Positions 18,890-26,818 of a stretch of 64,000 nucleotides of DNA are shown here, one piece after another. The stretch's first letter is position 1. Each line of letters begins with the position of its first letter. The notes beneath the pieces are model-generated. The model did not search any database. It was not told the DNA's origin and saw nothing but the letters and a program-made list of their open reading frames with translations. The translations under genes were made by a program, and so were the position numbers. The DNA is from Paenibacillus sp. FSL R7-0337 (GTDB lineage Bacteria; Bacillota; Bacilli; Paenibacillales; Paenibacillaceae), in contig NZ_CP150218.1 in the NCBI RefSeq assembly GCF_037969875.1, positions 2,108,001 through 2,172,000 on the forward strand, in the 5' to 3' direction.

Positions 18890-19183
18890 ATGGAAACGAA
18901 TTATCAACAAGTTGCCTGGAATTGTATGAATAAGTATGTCGGTATTACGACAACGGACGGTCAGTCTCACGACGGGTTTATTGCTCAAATCGATCAGAAC
19001 AACGTTATACTTGCCATTCCCACAAATGAAATGATGGGCCAGATGAACGGAATGCCTGCTAACGCAACAGCCTACAGACAATTCGGATACTATCCGGGAT
19101 TCTACCCGCGCCGCCGCTTTTATCCAAGACCTATCCCCTTTGGTGCCATTACAGCTTTGTACTTGCTTCCATTTTTTATTTAA
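18890..19183 (+). CDS. Small protein with Sm-like fold, Bacillales family
   Basis: A 97-residue protein. The first half (NKYVGITTTDGQSHDGFI, then NNVILAIP) looks like a small SH3/Sm-like beta barrel, and the second half is rich in aromatic residues, Pro and Arg with a hydrophobic end (YLLPFFI). Such proteins occur in spore-forming Bacillales; a coat or spore-surface role is an inference. GAGGAGG precedes the ATG. It is followed after about 100 bp by a related YuzF-like gene. Confidence 0.7.
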   Translation: METNYQQVAWNCMNKYVGITTTDGQSHDGFIAQIDQNNVILAIPTNEMMGQMNGMPANATAYRQFGYYPGFYPRRRFYPRPIPFGAITALYLLPFFI

Positions 19184-19279
19184 TAATGATTAAGGAATTT
19201 GTTATTGCATGGGCATCCGCCCAGTTCTTTAAGTGGGCATTAGCATAGGATGATGTATAACCATTTGGGAGGTAACAAA

Positions 19280-19525
19280 GTGCTGAATAATCAAATGTAT
19301 CCCATGCAGCAACAAATGCCGCAAGCAATCATGGTCTATCCTATTGATCCCTACGTAGTCGAAACCTTAATGTCTGTAAAAGGTAAACAGGTAGTGCTCG
19401 AAACCACTCGCGGAGGGATAAGCGGCTGCTTAGTGGAAGTCAAGCCAGACCACGTTGTATTGGATATCAGGGGCCAGAAATTTTTCGTACGAATCTGTGA
19501 GATTGTCTGGATCATGCCAGAATAG
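19280..19525 (+). CDS. YuzF-like (DUF2642) protein
   Basis: An 81-residue protein with a Met/Gln-rich start and a DUF2642-type beta domain (VKGKQVVLETTRGGISGCL, then PDHVVLDIRGQKFFVRI ending in IVWIMP). The GTG at 19280 has GGGAGG 7 bases upstream; an in-frame ATG at 19250 has no such site. The preceding gene has a similar fold, suggesting a duplicated pair. Function unknown; homologues are found in endospore formers. Confidence 0.8.
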   Translation: MLNNQMYPMQQQMPQAIMVYPIDPYVVETLMSVKGKQVVLETTRGGISGCLVEVKPDHVVLDIRGQKFFVRICEIVWIMPE

Positions 19526-19536
19526 TTTTTATGAGG

Positions 19537-19561
19537 GAGCTACGAGAGTAGCTCTTTTTTT
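19537..19561 (+). terminator. Intrinsic terminator
   Basis: A 6-bp stem GAGCTA/TAGCTC with a 6-base loop is followed by seven T. It closes the YuzF-like gene. A second hairpin (CCCC-ACTTT-GTGGGG, about 19626-19642) with a weaker T-rich tail follows. Confidence 0.8.
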
Positions 19562-19805
19562 GATAGATAAGAATCTATAAGTTTTGGGGTCCCCGCAAAG
19601 TACCTGAGTCATCACCTACGCTAAAGCCCCACTTTGTGGGGTTATTTTGCATACAGCAGTTGTTCATGCGGCAAAAGGTTGACGGGGGTTCTGTTATTAG
19701 CTTTTCACATTCCTATGTTAAAATAAGGTACGCGAATAACAAGGAATGGTTATCATGATGAACATTACATAGACCTAAAGATAAAGCTTTTACAGGAGGA
19801 ACCGT

Positions 19806-20720
19806 ATGTTTGACCTTAATGATTATTTGCAAAAAGAGCTTGCGGAGCTCGTGGATCGGCATACTCCTATAGATGGTCCCCACTCTACATTAATTTCGTC
19901 CCTCAGCTTTTCCCGTTGTTCTGTTCCTTACCATTCCACCGAGACTGAACCTCCCTACAAGCTTAACAACCCTTCACTCTGTATCGTCGTTCAAGGTCTA
20001 AAGGATATAGTCATTGGTACAGAGCGCTACCGGTATGGTCCGCCACACTATCTTGTAGCCTCTATGGATCTGCCGATCATTGCCGAAGTGCTGGAAGCAA
20101 CGCCCGAAGTGCCCAACTTAACCTGTAAAATTGAATTTACGCCCGGCCATATTTTAGAGCTGGTAAGCGATGATGCACTTAAGGCGAACTCTAAAGGAAC
20201 ATCCAGACGCGGTATGAATGTTGGCAAATTGGATATCCCCCTGTTAGATGCTGTTGTGAGGCTGGTTCGGCTGCTGGATACACCTGAAGATATTCCTGGT
20301 CTGGCGCCGCTTTTTGCCAAAGAAATTCTATACAAGGTACTGCATGGTGAACACGGTAACTCCTTAAGACAAATTGTAACGGAGGGAAGTCCAAGCGTTC
20401 ATATTAAAAACGCAATCGAGCACATTCTGAATCATTATCAGGATACATTCCGCATTGAGGATCTGGCGCAACTTGCGAAGATGAGCGTTCCATCATTCCA
20501 TCGGCATTTCAAGGAAATCACCAGCATGAGCCCGATTCAATTTCAAAAACAGCTAAGGCTTCAGGAAGCCCGCCGTCTCTTACTATCCGGGTCAGAGAAC
20601 GCAGCGGATGCTGCTTATCAGGTGGGTTATGAGAGTCCGACACAATTCAGCCGGGAGTACTCCAGGATGTTTGGCGCTCCACCCAAAGAGGATATGAAGA
20701 AGTTTAAAAGTCGTCCATGA
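19806..20720 (+). CDS. AraC-family regulator with AraC_N domain
   Basis: A 304-residue regulator with the N-terminal AraC_N cupin-type domain (LCIVVQGLKDIVIG, then HYLVASMDLPIIAEV) and a C-terminal double helix-turn-helix (IEDLAQLAKMSVPSFHRHFK and AADAAYQVGYESPTQFSREY). The AGGAGG-type site lies before the ATG at 19806. It is directly followed on the same strand by an aldo/keto reductase gene, a common pairing in which the regulator controls its neighbour. Confidence 0.92.
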   Translation: MFDLNDYLQKELAELVDRHTPIDGPHSTLISSLSFSRCSVPYHSTETEPPYKLNNPSLCIVVQGLKDIVIGTERYRYGPPHYLVASMDLPIIAEVLEATPEVPNLTCKIEFTPGHILELVSDDALKANSKGTSRRGMNVGKLDIPLLDAVVRLVRLLDTPEDIPGLAPLFAKEILYKVLHGEHGNSLRQIVTEGSPSVHIKNAIEHILNHYQDTFRIEDLAQLAKMSVPSFHRHFKEITSMSPIQFQKQLRLQEARRLLLSGSENAADAAYQVGYESPTQFSREYSRMFGAPPKEDMKKFKSRP

Positions 20721-20835
20721 TAGGATTAGGCAACCTTTTGATCGGATCGGAGTACCGGGGGTTTGGGCATTCGCTGTATATTATGAATACCTTCAATGAG
20801 GTTCAATAAGAATAAAATTTATTCAGGAGGTATGT

Positions 20836-21891
20836 ATGCAATATATTAAGCTAGGCCACTCCGGCCTCGAAGTTTCACCGGTCTGCATCGGTTGTATGGG
20901 TTTTGGCGATCCCCTCAGTGGCTACCCTGGCTGGGCGCTGGGCGAGGAAGGCAGCCGCCTTGTGATCAGACACGCACTTGAGGCAGGCATCAACTTCTTC
21001 GATACCGCTAATCTGTATTCGCACGGAACCAGCGAGGAGAGCCTCGGCAGAGCGCTCAAGGATTTCGCTACACGGGAGAACGTCGTCATTGCCACCAAGT
21101 TGGGGGCTCCCATGCGTTCAGGACCTAATTCATTCGGGCTCTCACGCAAGGCGATTATGACCGAAATTGACCACAGCCTGCGGCGTCTTGGAACAGATTA
21201 TATCGACCTGTACCAGATTCATCAGGCGGACCCTTTTACACCGTGGGAAGAGACACTGGAAGCCCTCCATGATCTCGTAAAAATGGGCAAAGTGCGCTAT
21301 CTGGGCGCCTCCACCATGAGAACTTGGCAGTTCGCAAAGGCTCTGCATCTCCAGAAAGCGAACGGTTGGGCCCGCTTCCTAACCATGCAACACAACTACA
21401 ACTTGATCGCCCGCGAGGAAGAGAACGAGATGATTCCGCTCTGTGCCGACGAAGGGATTCAGACCATGGTCTTCAGTCCGCTGTCGCGGGGCGTCCTGGC
21501 CCGGCCTTGGGGTGCACAAACGGCCCGCTCCGAGACCGAAACCGGTGCTGCCCAATACTTCCAGGCAACTGCGGCAGCCGACCAGAACATTGTTGAGGCC
21601 ATTGGCCAAGTTGCAGAGGAACGCGGGGTTAGCCGTGCCGAAATCTCCCTCACCTGGTTGTACCACAACCCCGTCGTTGCCGCCCCCATCGTGGGAGCGC
21701 TCAAAACCAGTCACATTGACGATGCGATCAAAGCCCTCTCCATCAAACTATCCGACGAAGAAGCAGAAAGACTGGAAGCTGCATACACCCCTCGCATCGA
21801 CGTAAATGTTAGAAATTCCGATCCGAAGTCGATTGCCCGCATGGCCGCAACTGTTGGGCATGAGGTTGCGATTCCGGGTGGGGGGAAGTGA
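20836..21891 (+). CDS. Aldo/keto reductase
   Basis: A 351-residue NADPH-dependent oxidoreductase of the AKR superfamily. The catalytic tetrad is visible as Asp and Tyr in FFDTANLYSHG, Lys in VIATKLG and His in LYQIHQAD. The C-terminal cofactor-binding segment is VGALKTSHIDDAIKAL. It reduces aldehydes or ketones in the cytoplasm; the physiological substrate is not indicated. A strong ribosome site (AGGAGG) precedes the ATG and a strong terminator follows. Confidence 0.93.
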   Translation: MQYIKLGHSGLEVSPVCIGCMGFGDPLSGYPGWALGEEGSRLVIRHALEAGINFFDTANLYSHGTSEESLGRALKDFATRENVVIATKLGAPMRSGPNSFGLSRKAIMTEIDHSLRRLGTDYIDLYQIHQADPFTPWEETLEALHDLVKMGKVRYLGASTMRTWQFAKALHLQKANGWARFLTMQHNYNLIAREEENEMIPLCADEGIQTMVFSPLSRGVLARPWGAQTARSETETGAAQYFQATAAADQNIVEAIGQVAEERGVSRAEISLTWLYHNPVVAAPIVGALKTSHIDDAIKALSIKLSDEEAERLEAAYTPRIDVNVRNSDPKSIARMAATVGHEVAIPGGGK

Positions 21892-21904
21892 ATTGAATGG
21901 AGCA

Positions 21905-21936
21905 AGAGGCCCATGCGGGAGAGCATGGGCCTCTTT
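21905..21936 (+). terminator. Intrinsic terminator
   Basis: A perfect 12-bp stem (21905-21916 with 21923-21934) followed by a short T run, just after the aldo/keto reductase stop. Confidence 0.85.
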
Positions 21937-21949
21937 GATAAATGGGAAA

Positions 21950-22123
21950 AGAATAGAATGTTAGTTTCTGACAGCTTGCTTTGAAACGTATCATATAACT
22001 TAACCAGCGTCTCCAGCTTAAAAGTTTCCAATTCCGTCTCCCGGTATAGCTTATTAAATTAATCCGGCTCCGGCCTAATTTCTCAATCAGCTCGGTGATG
22101 TCGTCGATCCGGTGTTTGGCCAT
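21950..22123 (-). pseudogene. XRE-family regulator remnant (copy of 34115 gene)
   Basis: The minus strand starts MAKHRIDDITELIEKLG, nearly identical to the intact XRE gene at 34115-34327. After GRSR a base loss shifts the frame; the rest (LETFKLETLVKLYDTFQ) is still recognisable in another frame up to about 21960. It is therefore a frameshifted paralogue and lacks the normal start codon region. Confidence 0.8.
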
Positions 22124-22454
22124 TAACCGAAGTTCTCCATTTAAACCATTACCTGCAAGGCTTCAGCTGATTTTTTTATTGGAACCAGCTCTTCTATCAA
22201 TTCCTGTCGTAATACACAAATAGCGGCATAGTCTACAGCACTTCTTGTACAACACCCAGCGACTTGGATCAGCCTTGTTCTAATTCTATCGGTGAAACAG
22301 AATCGAGGCAGCCATTCTATTCATCAAAAACTTTTCTTGCAAATGTGCAGCTCTGGACAAACCCGTCAATACAAGAAAATGACATTCCTTATCAAGAAAA
22401 TCTATACCATCATATCGATTTGCTAATAATGGTATACCTGTTTCATCGCCCCGT
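22124..22454. other. Gene-free stretch
   Basis: Both strands are broken by stops and no family pattern, tRNA or strong hairpin is visible. It joins the XRE remnant to the transposase relic and is probably decayed DNA. Confidence 0.4.
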
Positions 22455-22960
22455 CTTCGCCAAGGGGAGATACGTCCCGTATTGAGGTCCGACTGCCAGA
22501 GCTGGTTTCGGTGGCGCTGCTGAATTCGTCTGACGGCAACCCCTGATTCTGCGTACATTCGCAGATGCTGTGAGCTGTAGCCACGGGCGGTCAGTCTCTC
22601 TTGCAGAGTGCTGCGCTTGACTTGACCTGGCAGAATCCCCCCCTCCCACTTCAGTATCTGACTGTGCAACTCTGCGTCCGGGCACATCCCGGCGCAAGAG
22701 AATAGCTTGCTCCAACACGGCGGTGGGAATCGTCTCTTCGGAAGGCTGTCTCCTTTTGCTTTGGGCTTCAAGCCGGTATATCCTTGGCTCCGGTAACTCG
22801 CCAAATAGCGGCGTAGCGTGTATTAGGAGAGTCCGGTCTGCTTGCAGATCTGTTCTTTCATCTCCAGGACTTTGGCCGGGTCCAGTCCTTCGGCAAGCAG
22901 GGGAGTGAGAAGCTGCATCTGCTCAGCGGCAAGCGCTTCGGCTTTCTTTTGGTCTTTCAT
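22455..22960 (-). pseudogene. DDE integrase/transposase relic of an insertion sequence
   Basis: Starting at 22960 the frame gives a helix-turn-helix transposase N-terminus (KAEALAAEQMQLLTPLL, then MKEQICKQTGLS), an in-frame TAA near 22823, and then YLASYRSQGYTGLKPKAKGD. A frameshift follows; the pieces AVLEQAILLRRDV and QVKRSTLQERLTARGYS and finally QRHRNQLWQSDL at the beginning of the catalytic core survive. The rest of the DDE domain is missing. Confidence 0.75.
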
Positions 22961-22966
22961 CGTTGG

Positions 22967-23003
22967 GTAGACTCTTCCTGGAATGAACTTAAGGAGAGTC
23001 TAC
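22967..23003. repeat. Inverted repeat between the two IS relic genes
   Basis: GTAGACTCT (22967-22975) and AGAGTCTAC (22995-23003) are exact reverse complements with a partly paired interior. It lies between the transposase start and the DUF6431 relic and may be a promoter-associated or transposase-binding hairpin of the element. Confidence 0.5.
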
Positions 23004-23030
23004 CGCAGCAGAGTCAGGGCGGACAGATAG

Positions 23031-23494
23031 TCACAACGGGTATGCACCCACAAATGGGCGTTTACGACGGGGCGGACAAGTCTGGACAGCCATCCGGGTC
23101 CTTGCTGAGCAAAGGCGGGGGCGAAAGGCGCAGCAGGTGTGCCGAAACTTCAGGGAGCCTAGGAGCAACGCCAGTGATCCGAGTCTCCAGCACCTGCAAA
23201 GCAAAAAGAAAGTAAATGGAGAGATACGAAACCAGCCCTTCCAATGCCGTAACGTCGAGGTTTCTGCGCTGGTAGTCACGGACGCCCCCGGCTCCGTGAC
23301 CGCCTGTTCGATACACTGGGAGTCGTATCGTTTATAGGGAAGGAGTAGATCCGGGAGTTCATGGTGAATCCTGCGGCATGCCCCACACCAGAGTCTGCGA
23401 ATCACCAGCCGGCGCAGCTCACCGCCACACCCCGGATCTTCCGCTCCCGGATACCAATAATTTCTAGTTTGTCTGTGCAACAAGGGCAGGGCAC
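23031..23494 (-). pseudogene. DUF6431 IS-associated protein, frameshifted
   Basis: The GTG at 23494 has a GGAGGAG site and begins with a CPCC zinc-type motif followed by EIIGIRERKIRG. A frameshift then leads into GCGGELRRLVIRRL and a second cysteine pair (CGACR), and again into SIYFLFALQVLETRI in another frame. Proteins with this domain are commonly found next to DDE transposases in Paenibacillus, as here. At least two frameshifts make it inactive. Confidence 0.65.
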
Positions 23495-23520
23495 CTCCTC
23501 CACACCCCTCACGAGAAACA

Positions 23521-24047
23521 CCGGGGATCTTTTCAACCAGCGTTCACTCCGTTACATTGACCATGTCTATTGACGATAGGATATTTCCGGTGCGGCCTGT
23601 TGCAGAAGTTAACCAACGCCACGGAGATATTCTTTTTCCTTTGCTAGAATACGGTCAATATATCTGGCAACTTCCTGACAGGCAATCCCGCTAGCTTCGC
23701 GGCGTTATAGTTCAACAGAAACACCTAACTGCATTAAATCTCAGTAACTTTCGGAATTATCCACTAATATTACAGACAAAAATACTAGCGGACCAGTAAA
23801 ATAACATTCTAAAACCACCTAAATTATTACAAAAATCACCTAAAACCGAATCATTAATCCATTTTTAATAATAAAATACTATAATTTACTATTTTTTAGA
23901 ATATAGAGATGTATATCACATTATTTTTACATATTGCGTAGTATTTTTAAACTATTAATTGGAATTAAAACCATTAATAAATCAATCAATCCAATGAAAG
24001 GAGTTATAGAAAATTACACCATCTAAAATTAGAGAGGAAGTAATACA
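23521..24047. other. AT-rich gene-free stretch upstream of secreted protein
   Basis: No coding frame or RNA gene is visible. From about 23730 the base composition drops sharply to AT-rich, marking the beginning of a foreign segment that holds the next two genes. The last 50 bases contain two purine-rich sites (GAAAGGAG and GAGAGGAAG), the latter serving the gene at 24048. Confidence 0.5.
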
Positions 24048-24794
24048 ATGAATTTAAAATTAAAGAAGACTATTATTGCATTTAGTACACTTTGTTTATT
24101 AACCGCTAGCGGACCTATGTCGGTGTTTGCGTCTCCTTCTGATATATCCGATCAGTTGAGTATTGAGGATTTCAATCTATCGAAACAGAATGAATACGTA
24201 GTACAAGATGATATAATTGACATTAACAGTTTGCCAATTACCGTTTCAAAATCAGATTTGCAGTATTCTCCTCAGGGAGTTGATCCAGGTGAAGGAGCTA
24301 CCAAAGTAGTGCTTACCACCTATGGTTCTTATGCACAGCCCGCACAACAGGATAGAAAATCAGGGATATTCAATATAGTGAAGGGACTAACCTTAATTGT
24401 ATTTACAAGTATTATCGACACGTTTTATTCAGTTGTGACTTGTGTAGCAGATTTAGTAATGTCTTCTATTGATACAACCCAAGTTGCAACAGCACAAACA
24501 TTAGTATCGTACACTTATCCAACAAAACAAGGTCAAGTATGGTATTCAAATGCATGGCATACTCTCTTTGAAAGCACCAATCGAAATGTCTATAAACATT
24601 ATTACGCGATTTATTGGGATAAAAACAAAAATAGCCGTCAGGGAGTTAAGGATTTCGTACCTGCAAAAGGCTATTCAGCAATAAAAGTACAATCGGCTGC
24701 ACATTATTACAATGATACATATATTCAAACTCAAGCATATAATAATTACCTCCAAGGTAAGAAGCACACAACTGAGGAATGGATAAATAATTGA
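24048..24794 (+). CDS. Secreted protein, unknown
   Basis: A 248-residue protein with a signal peptide (about 1-28, ending SVFA), a linker, a hydrophobic helix at about residues 107-133 (GIFNIVKGLTLIVFTS) and a C-terminal domain rich in Tyr and Asn (YSNAWHTLFES, YYAIYWDKNKN). It is AT-rich compared with the backbone. A perfect hairpin and a lipoprotein gene follow on the same strand. I do not recognise the family; export together with a lipoprotein suggests a two-part extracellular system. Confidence 0.7.
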   Translation: MNLKLKKTIIAFSTLCLLTASGPMSVFASPSDISDQLSIEDFNLSKQNEYVVQDDIIDINSLPITVSKSDLQYSPQGVDPGEGATKVVLTTYGSYAQPAQQDRKSGIFNIVKGLTLIVFTSIIDTFYSVVTCVADLVMSSIDTTQVATAQTLVSYTYPTKQGQVWYSNAWHTLFESTNRNVYKHYYAIYWDKNKNSRQGVKDFVPAKGYSAIKVQSAAHYYNDTYIQTQAYNNYLQGKKHTTEEWINN

Positions 24795-24821
24795 TAATTT
24801 ATAACAGTAGTTAACAAAATA

Positions 24822-24857
24822 AACCACCCTATTTATTTGATATTGAATAGGGTGGTT
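24822..24857. terminator. Perfect 12-bp hairpin between secreted protein and lipoprotein genes
   Basis: 24822-24833 pairs exactly with 24846-24857. There is no T run after it on the plus strand, so it may be a partial terminator or an mRNA-stability stem that sets unequal expression of the two genes. Confidence 0.6.
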
Positions 24858-24883
24858 GCATAACAACATTGGAGGTAGTCACT

Positions 24884-25501
24884 TTGAAAAAGTTAACATT
24901 AATAATTCTTTCCTTATTAATTGTGAGTTTATCATCAGGTTGTGATAATAAAACTAATGTAACAGAGTTAAATCCTCCTGCCACAATAGACGGTAAAGGA
25001 TATACGAAAAACTATACCATTGAATTAGATGATGTAATGAAAAATATTGAACAAAATAATTCATTTACATCTGCACTTCCAACAGAATATGAACTGACAG
25101 CTACAATAAACCTTGCTGCTGATAAAGATGCTGACAGAATAGTTTATGAAATTTTTGTAAAGAAACCAAAGGTTCAAATGAGAAATCTAATGATGAGTTT
25201 TTCTTTAAACCCTGATATGCTCACTAAACTAAATACTAGCGATGTTTTTGTTAGCAATGCGGTAAATGAGGAACAAATTGATTACTCACCCAATAGCGAT
25301 ACTAACGGGATTAGTTTATATCGTGCGTTTGTTCTAGATAAGACTTTATTAGACACGACCGTGACTGAAGTTTTCACGGAGCTTTATGTTAAGATTTCCT
25401 ATACTGATTCAAGTAATACACTGATAAGCGACTATATCAAAATGCAAGCTGAGCCTTCTAAAGAAATACTGGATTATATAAATAACCAAATAGCTAAATA
25501 A
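24884..25501 (+). CDS. Lipoprotein, unknown
   Basis: A 205-residue lipoprotein starting at a TTG (24884) with GGAGG 7 bases upstream; signal segment with lipobox LSSGC, then a beta-rich domain with many Asn and Thr. No family recognised. It is low in GC and follows the secreted protein gene by about 90 bp, probably in one operon, and should be anchored on the outer side of the membrane. It might bind or neutralise the secreted partner. Confidence 0.7.
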   Translation: MKKLTLIILSLLIVSLSSGCDNKTNVTELNPPATIDGKGYTKNYTIELDDVMKNIEQNNSFTSALPTEYELTATINLAADKDADRIVYEIFVKKPKVQMRNLMMSFSLNPDMLTKLNTSDVFVSNAVNEEQIDYSPNSDTNGISLYRAFVLDKTLLDTTVTEVFTELYVKISYTDSSNTLISDYIKMQAEPSKEILDYINNQIAK

Positions 25502-25779
25502 ATTTAGGTTACCGTATGTGACTATTCTTTTAATCACAATTACCAAAAAAATTAATTTTTATAGCATACTAAGAGTATCGCATGCCCTTAGTCGCTCAAT
25601 AGAAACTGCATACCACCCTGGTTCCACTTCAAAAGTATCCCATCGCCGATTTAGAGTAGCTGCAGTTTAAGGCACCACTCCACTCCCTGTCTCCCCCTCC
25701 TCCCTCCTCACTACTGTTCTCAATGATCAGTTTCATCATATCTATCGGCTTCTCAGTAGGATCTACCGGGAACCTTAAC

Positions 25780-26021
25780 CCATTGGTCTGGCATTCTATT
25801 ATTCGGACTTCTAGATACAAATATTGTTGCTTCCATCCAGTACGGGCAGAAGTTTTTCCACTCCTGGCCATCCAGCACCAGACCAGAAATAGCCCCGCAC
25901 GCTCCATTTCGTCCAGTTCTTTCGAGGACTCGTAAGCCGTGTAATACTCCTCTCGACTGTAAGGAGTCCATTGGACTGCATGTGCCAATTCATCTGGATT
26001 ATCACGAATCATTTTGAACAA
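25780..26021 (-). pseudogene. Phage-type DNA adenine methylase fragment
   Basis: The minus strand reads VQWTPYSREEYYTAYESSK and onward to CWMARSGKTSARTGWK, a segment typical of the middle of phage Dam-like DNA N6-adenine methylases. The N-terminal SAM-binding part and the DPPY catalytic part are absent, and the frame then degrades. It is a scrap of a former prophage. Confidence 0.6.
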
Positions 26022-26231
26022 AATTGACTACTTCACCGTCCAAATCGGTTAAACACCCTTATTGTGGGCACTGCACCTCTTATTCGACATCACTCATAAA
26101 ATTTCATTAAATAGAGCCTTAACTTGCTCCTTCTTTTGCTAATATCTCCATAATCCATTCATGCTCTTCACTGACTGGTTTTCCGTCTTAAGCATAAGAT
26201 AAAACAGGTGTGAGACTTAACTGCCATTTTC
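26022..26231. other. Gene-free stretch left of the attachment repeat
   Basis: No supported coding frame. It leads into the 18-bp repeats and tRNA-Leu fragment that mark the left island boundary. Confidence 0.4.
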
Positions 26232-26303
26232 CTGTTTCTATCCTGTATGCTGTTTATTTGCTGTACACTGTTTCTATCCTGTAAGCCGTTTCTAACCTGT
26301 TTG
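26232..26303. repeat. Degenerate 18-bp tandem repeats (left copy)
   Basis: Four imperfect units of the pattern CTGTTTCTATCCTGTATG follow one another with an 18-19 bp period. A similar set of three lies at 34787-34840, in both cases just downstream of tRNA-Leu sequence. They may be integrase arm-binding sites or a tail of the duplicated attachment region. Confidence 0.6.
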
Positions 26304-26352
26304 TATAGAAAAGACGCATTCAGCAGAATGCGTCTTTCTCTACTACTACATA

Positions 26353-26408
26353 TGCCGAGGACGGGGGTCGAACCCGTACGGTACTCACGTACCGCAGGAT
26401 TTTAAGTC
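26353..26408 (-). repeat. tRNA-Leu 3' fragment (putative attachment-site duplication)
   Basis: 56 bases are identical to the 3' part of the intact tRNA-Leu gene (34890-34945), from the discriminator base to just past the anticodon loop; beyond that the sequences differ. The adjoining terminator (stem 26310-26335 region) is also duplicated. This is the signature left when an element integrates into a tRNA gene and restores its 3' end. It marks the left edge of the 26.4-34.9 kb island. Confidence 0.8.
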
Positions 26409-26458
26409 TTGAAACAGACCTCTTAGTTCCTTTTCTACACTACGGGAAGGTCGAGCAT

Positions 26459-26497
26459 AAAGCCTTTAACCATAAGGGTTATGGGTGCTTTTTTTCG
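26459..26497. terminator. Hairpin terminator near island left edge
   Basis: The segment from AAAGCCTTTAACC to GGTGCTTT forms an imperfect stem followed by seven T on the plus strand. No intact plus-strand gene precedes it; it may be left over from a lost integrase gene. Confidence 0.5.
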
Positions 26498-26538
26498 TTC
26501 TATACTCACTGCGTTCAGAGATTTGGATATGCAGCCAT

Positions 26539-26559
26539 GTTAGCAAAAATGTTAGCAAA
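26539..26559 (+). other. Putative integrase arm-binding direct repeats
   Basis: Two copies of GTTAGCAAA start 12 bp apart (26539 and 26551). The same pair with identical 12-bp spacing occurs directly after the prophage integrase at 53831, where arm-type sites are expected. Here they lie about 130 bp from the tRNA-Leu fragment inside the island. The rest of 26409-26818 holds no supported gene. Confidence 0.6.
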
Positions 26560-26818
26560 GTGAAGGGCAGAATCTTTGCGTTACTGCCCTTTGTGTATGA
26601 AAGCGAACCCTTCGCTACCAGTGGAAAGAAGGGGGTTTGTAAGTTAGAGACAAACCGAAGTAAAGTCTGGGGGACAAGTTTTTAAAGTCTTACATATCTA
26701 CGTTCGAATGCACCATGCTACATAGATATAAAAAAATGTGACCACTTTCACTATGAAATTGGAAATTGTCTTGTCCATATAACATTTGTCAGATACTCCC
26801 CCAATTTTCTTAAAATTC

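Noticed and set aside
26485..26685. 66-codon plus-strand frame in the island left edge
   Set aside because: No ribosome site and it covers the putative integrase arm repeats; composition looks non-coding.
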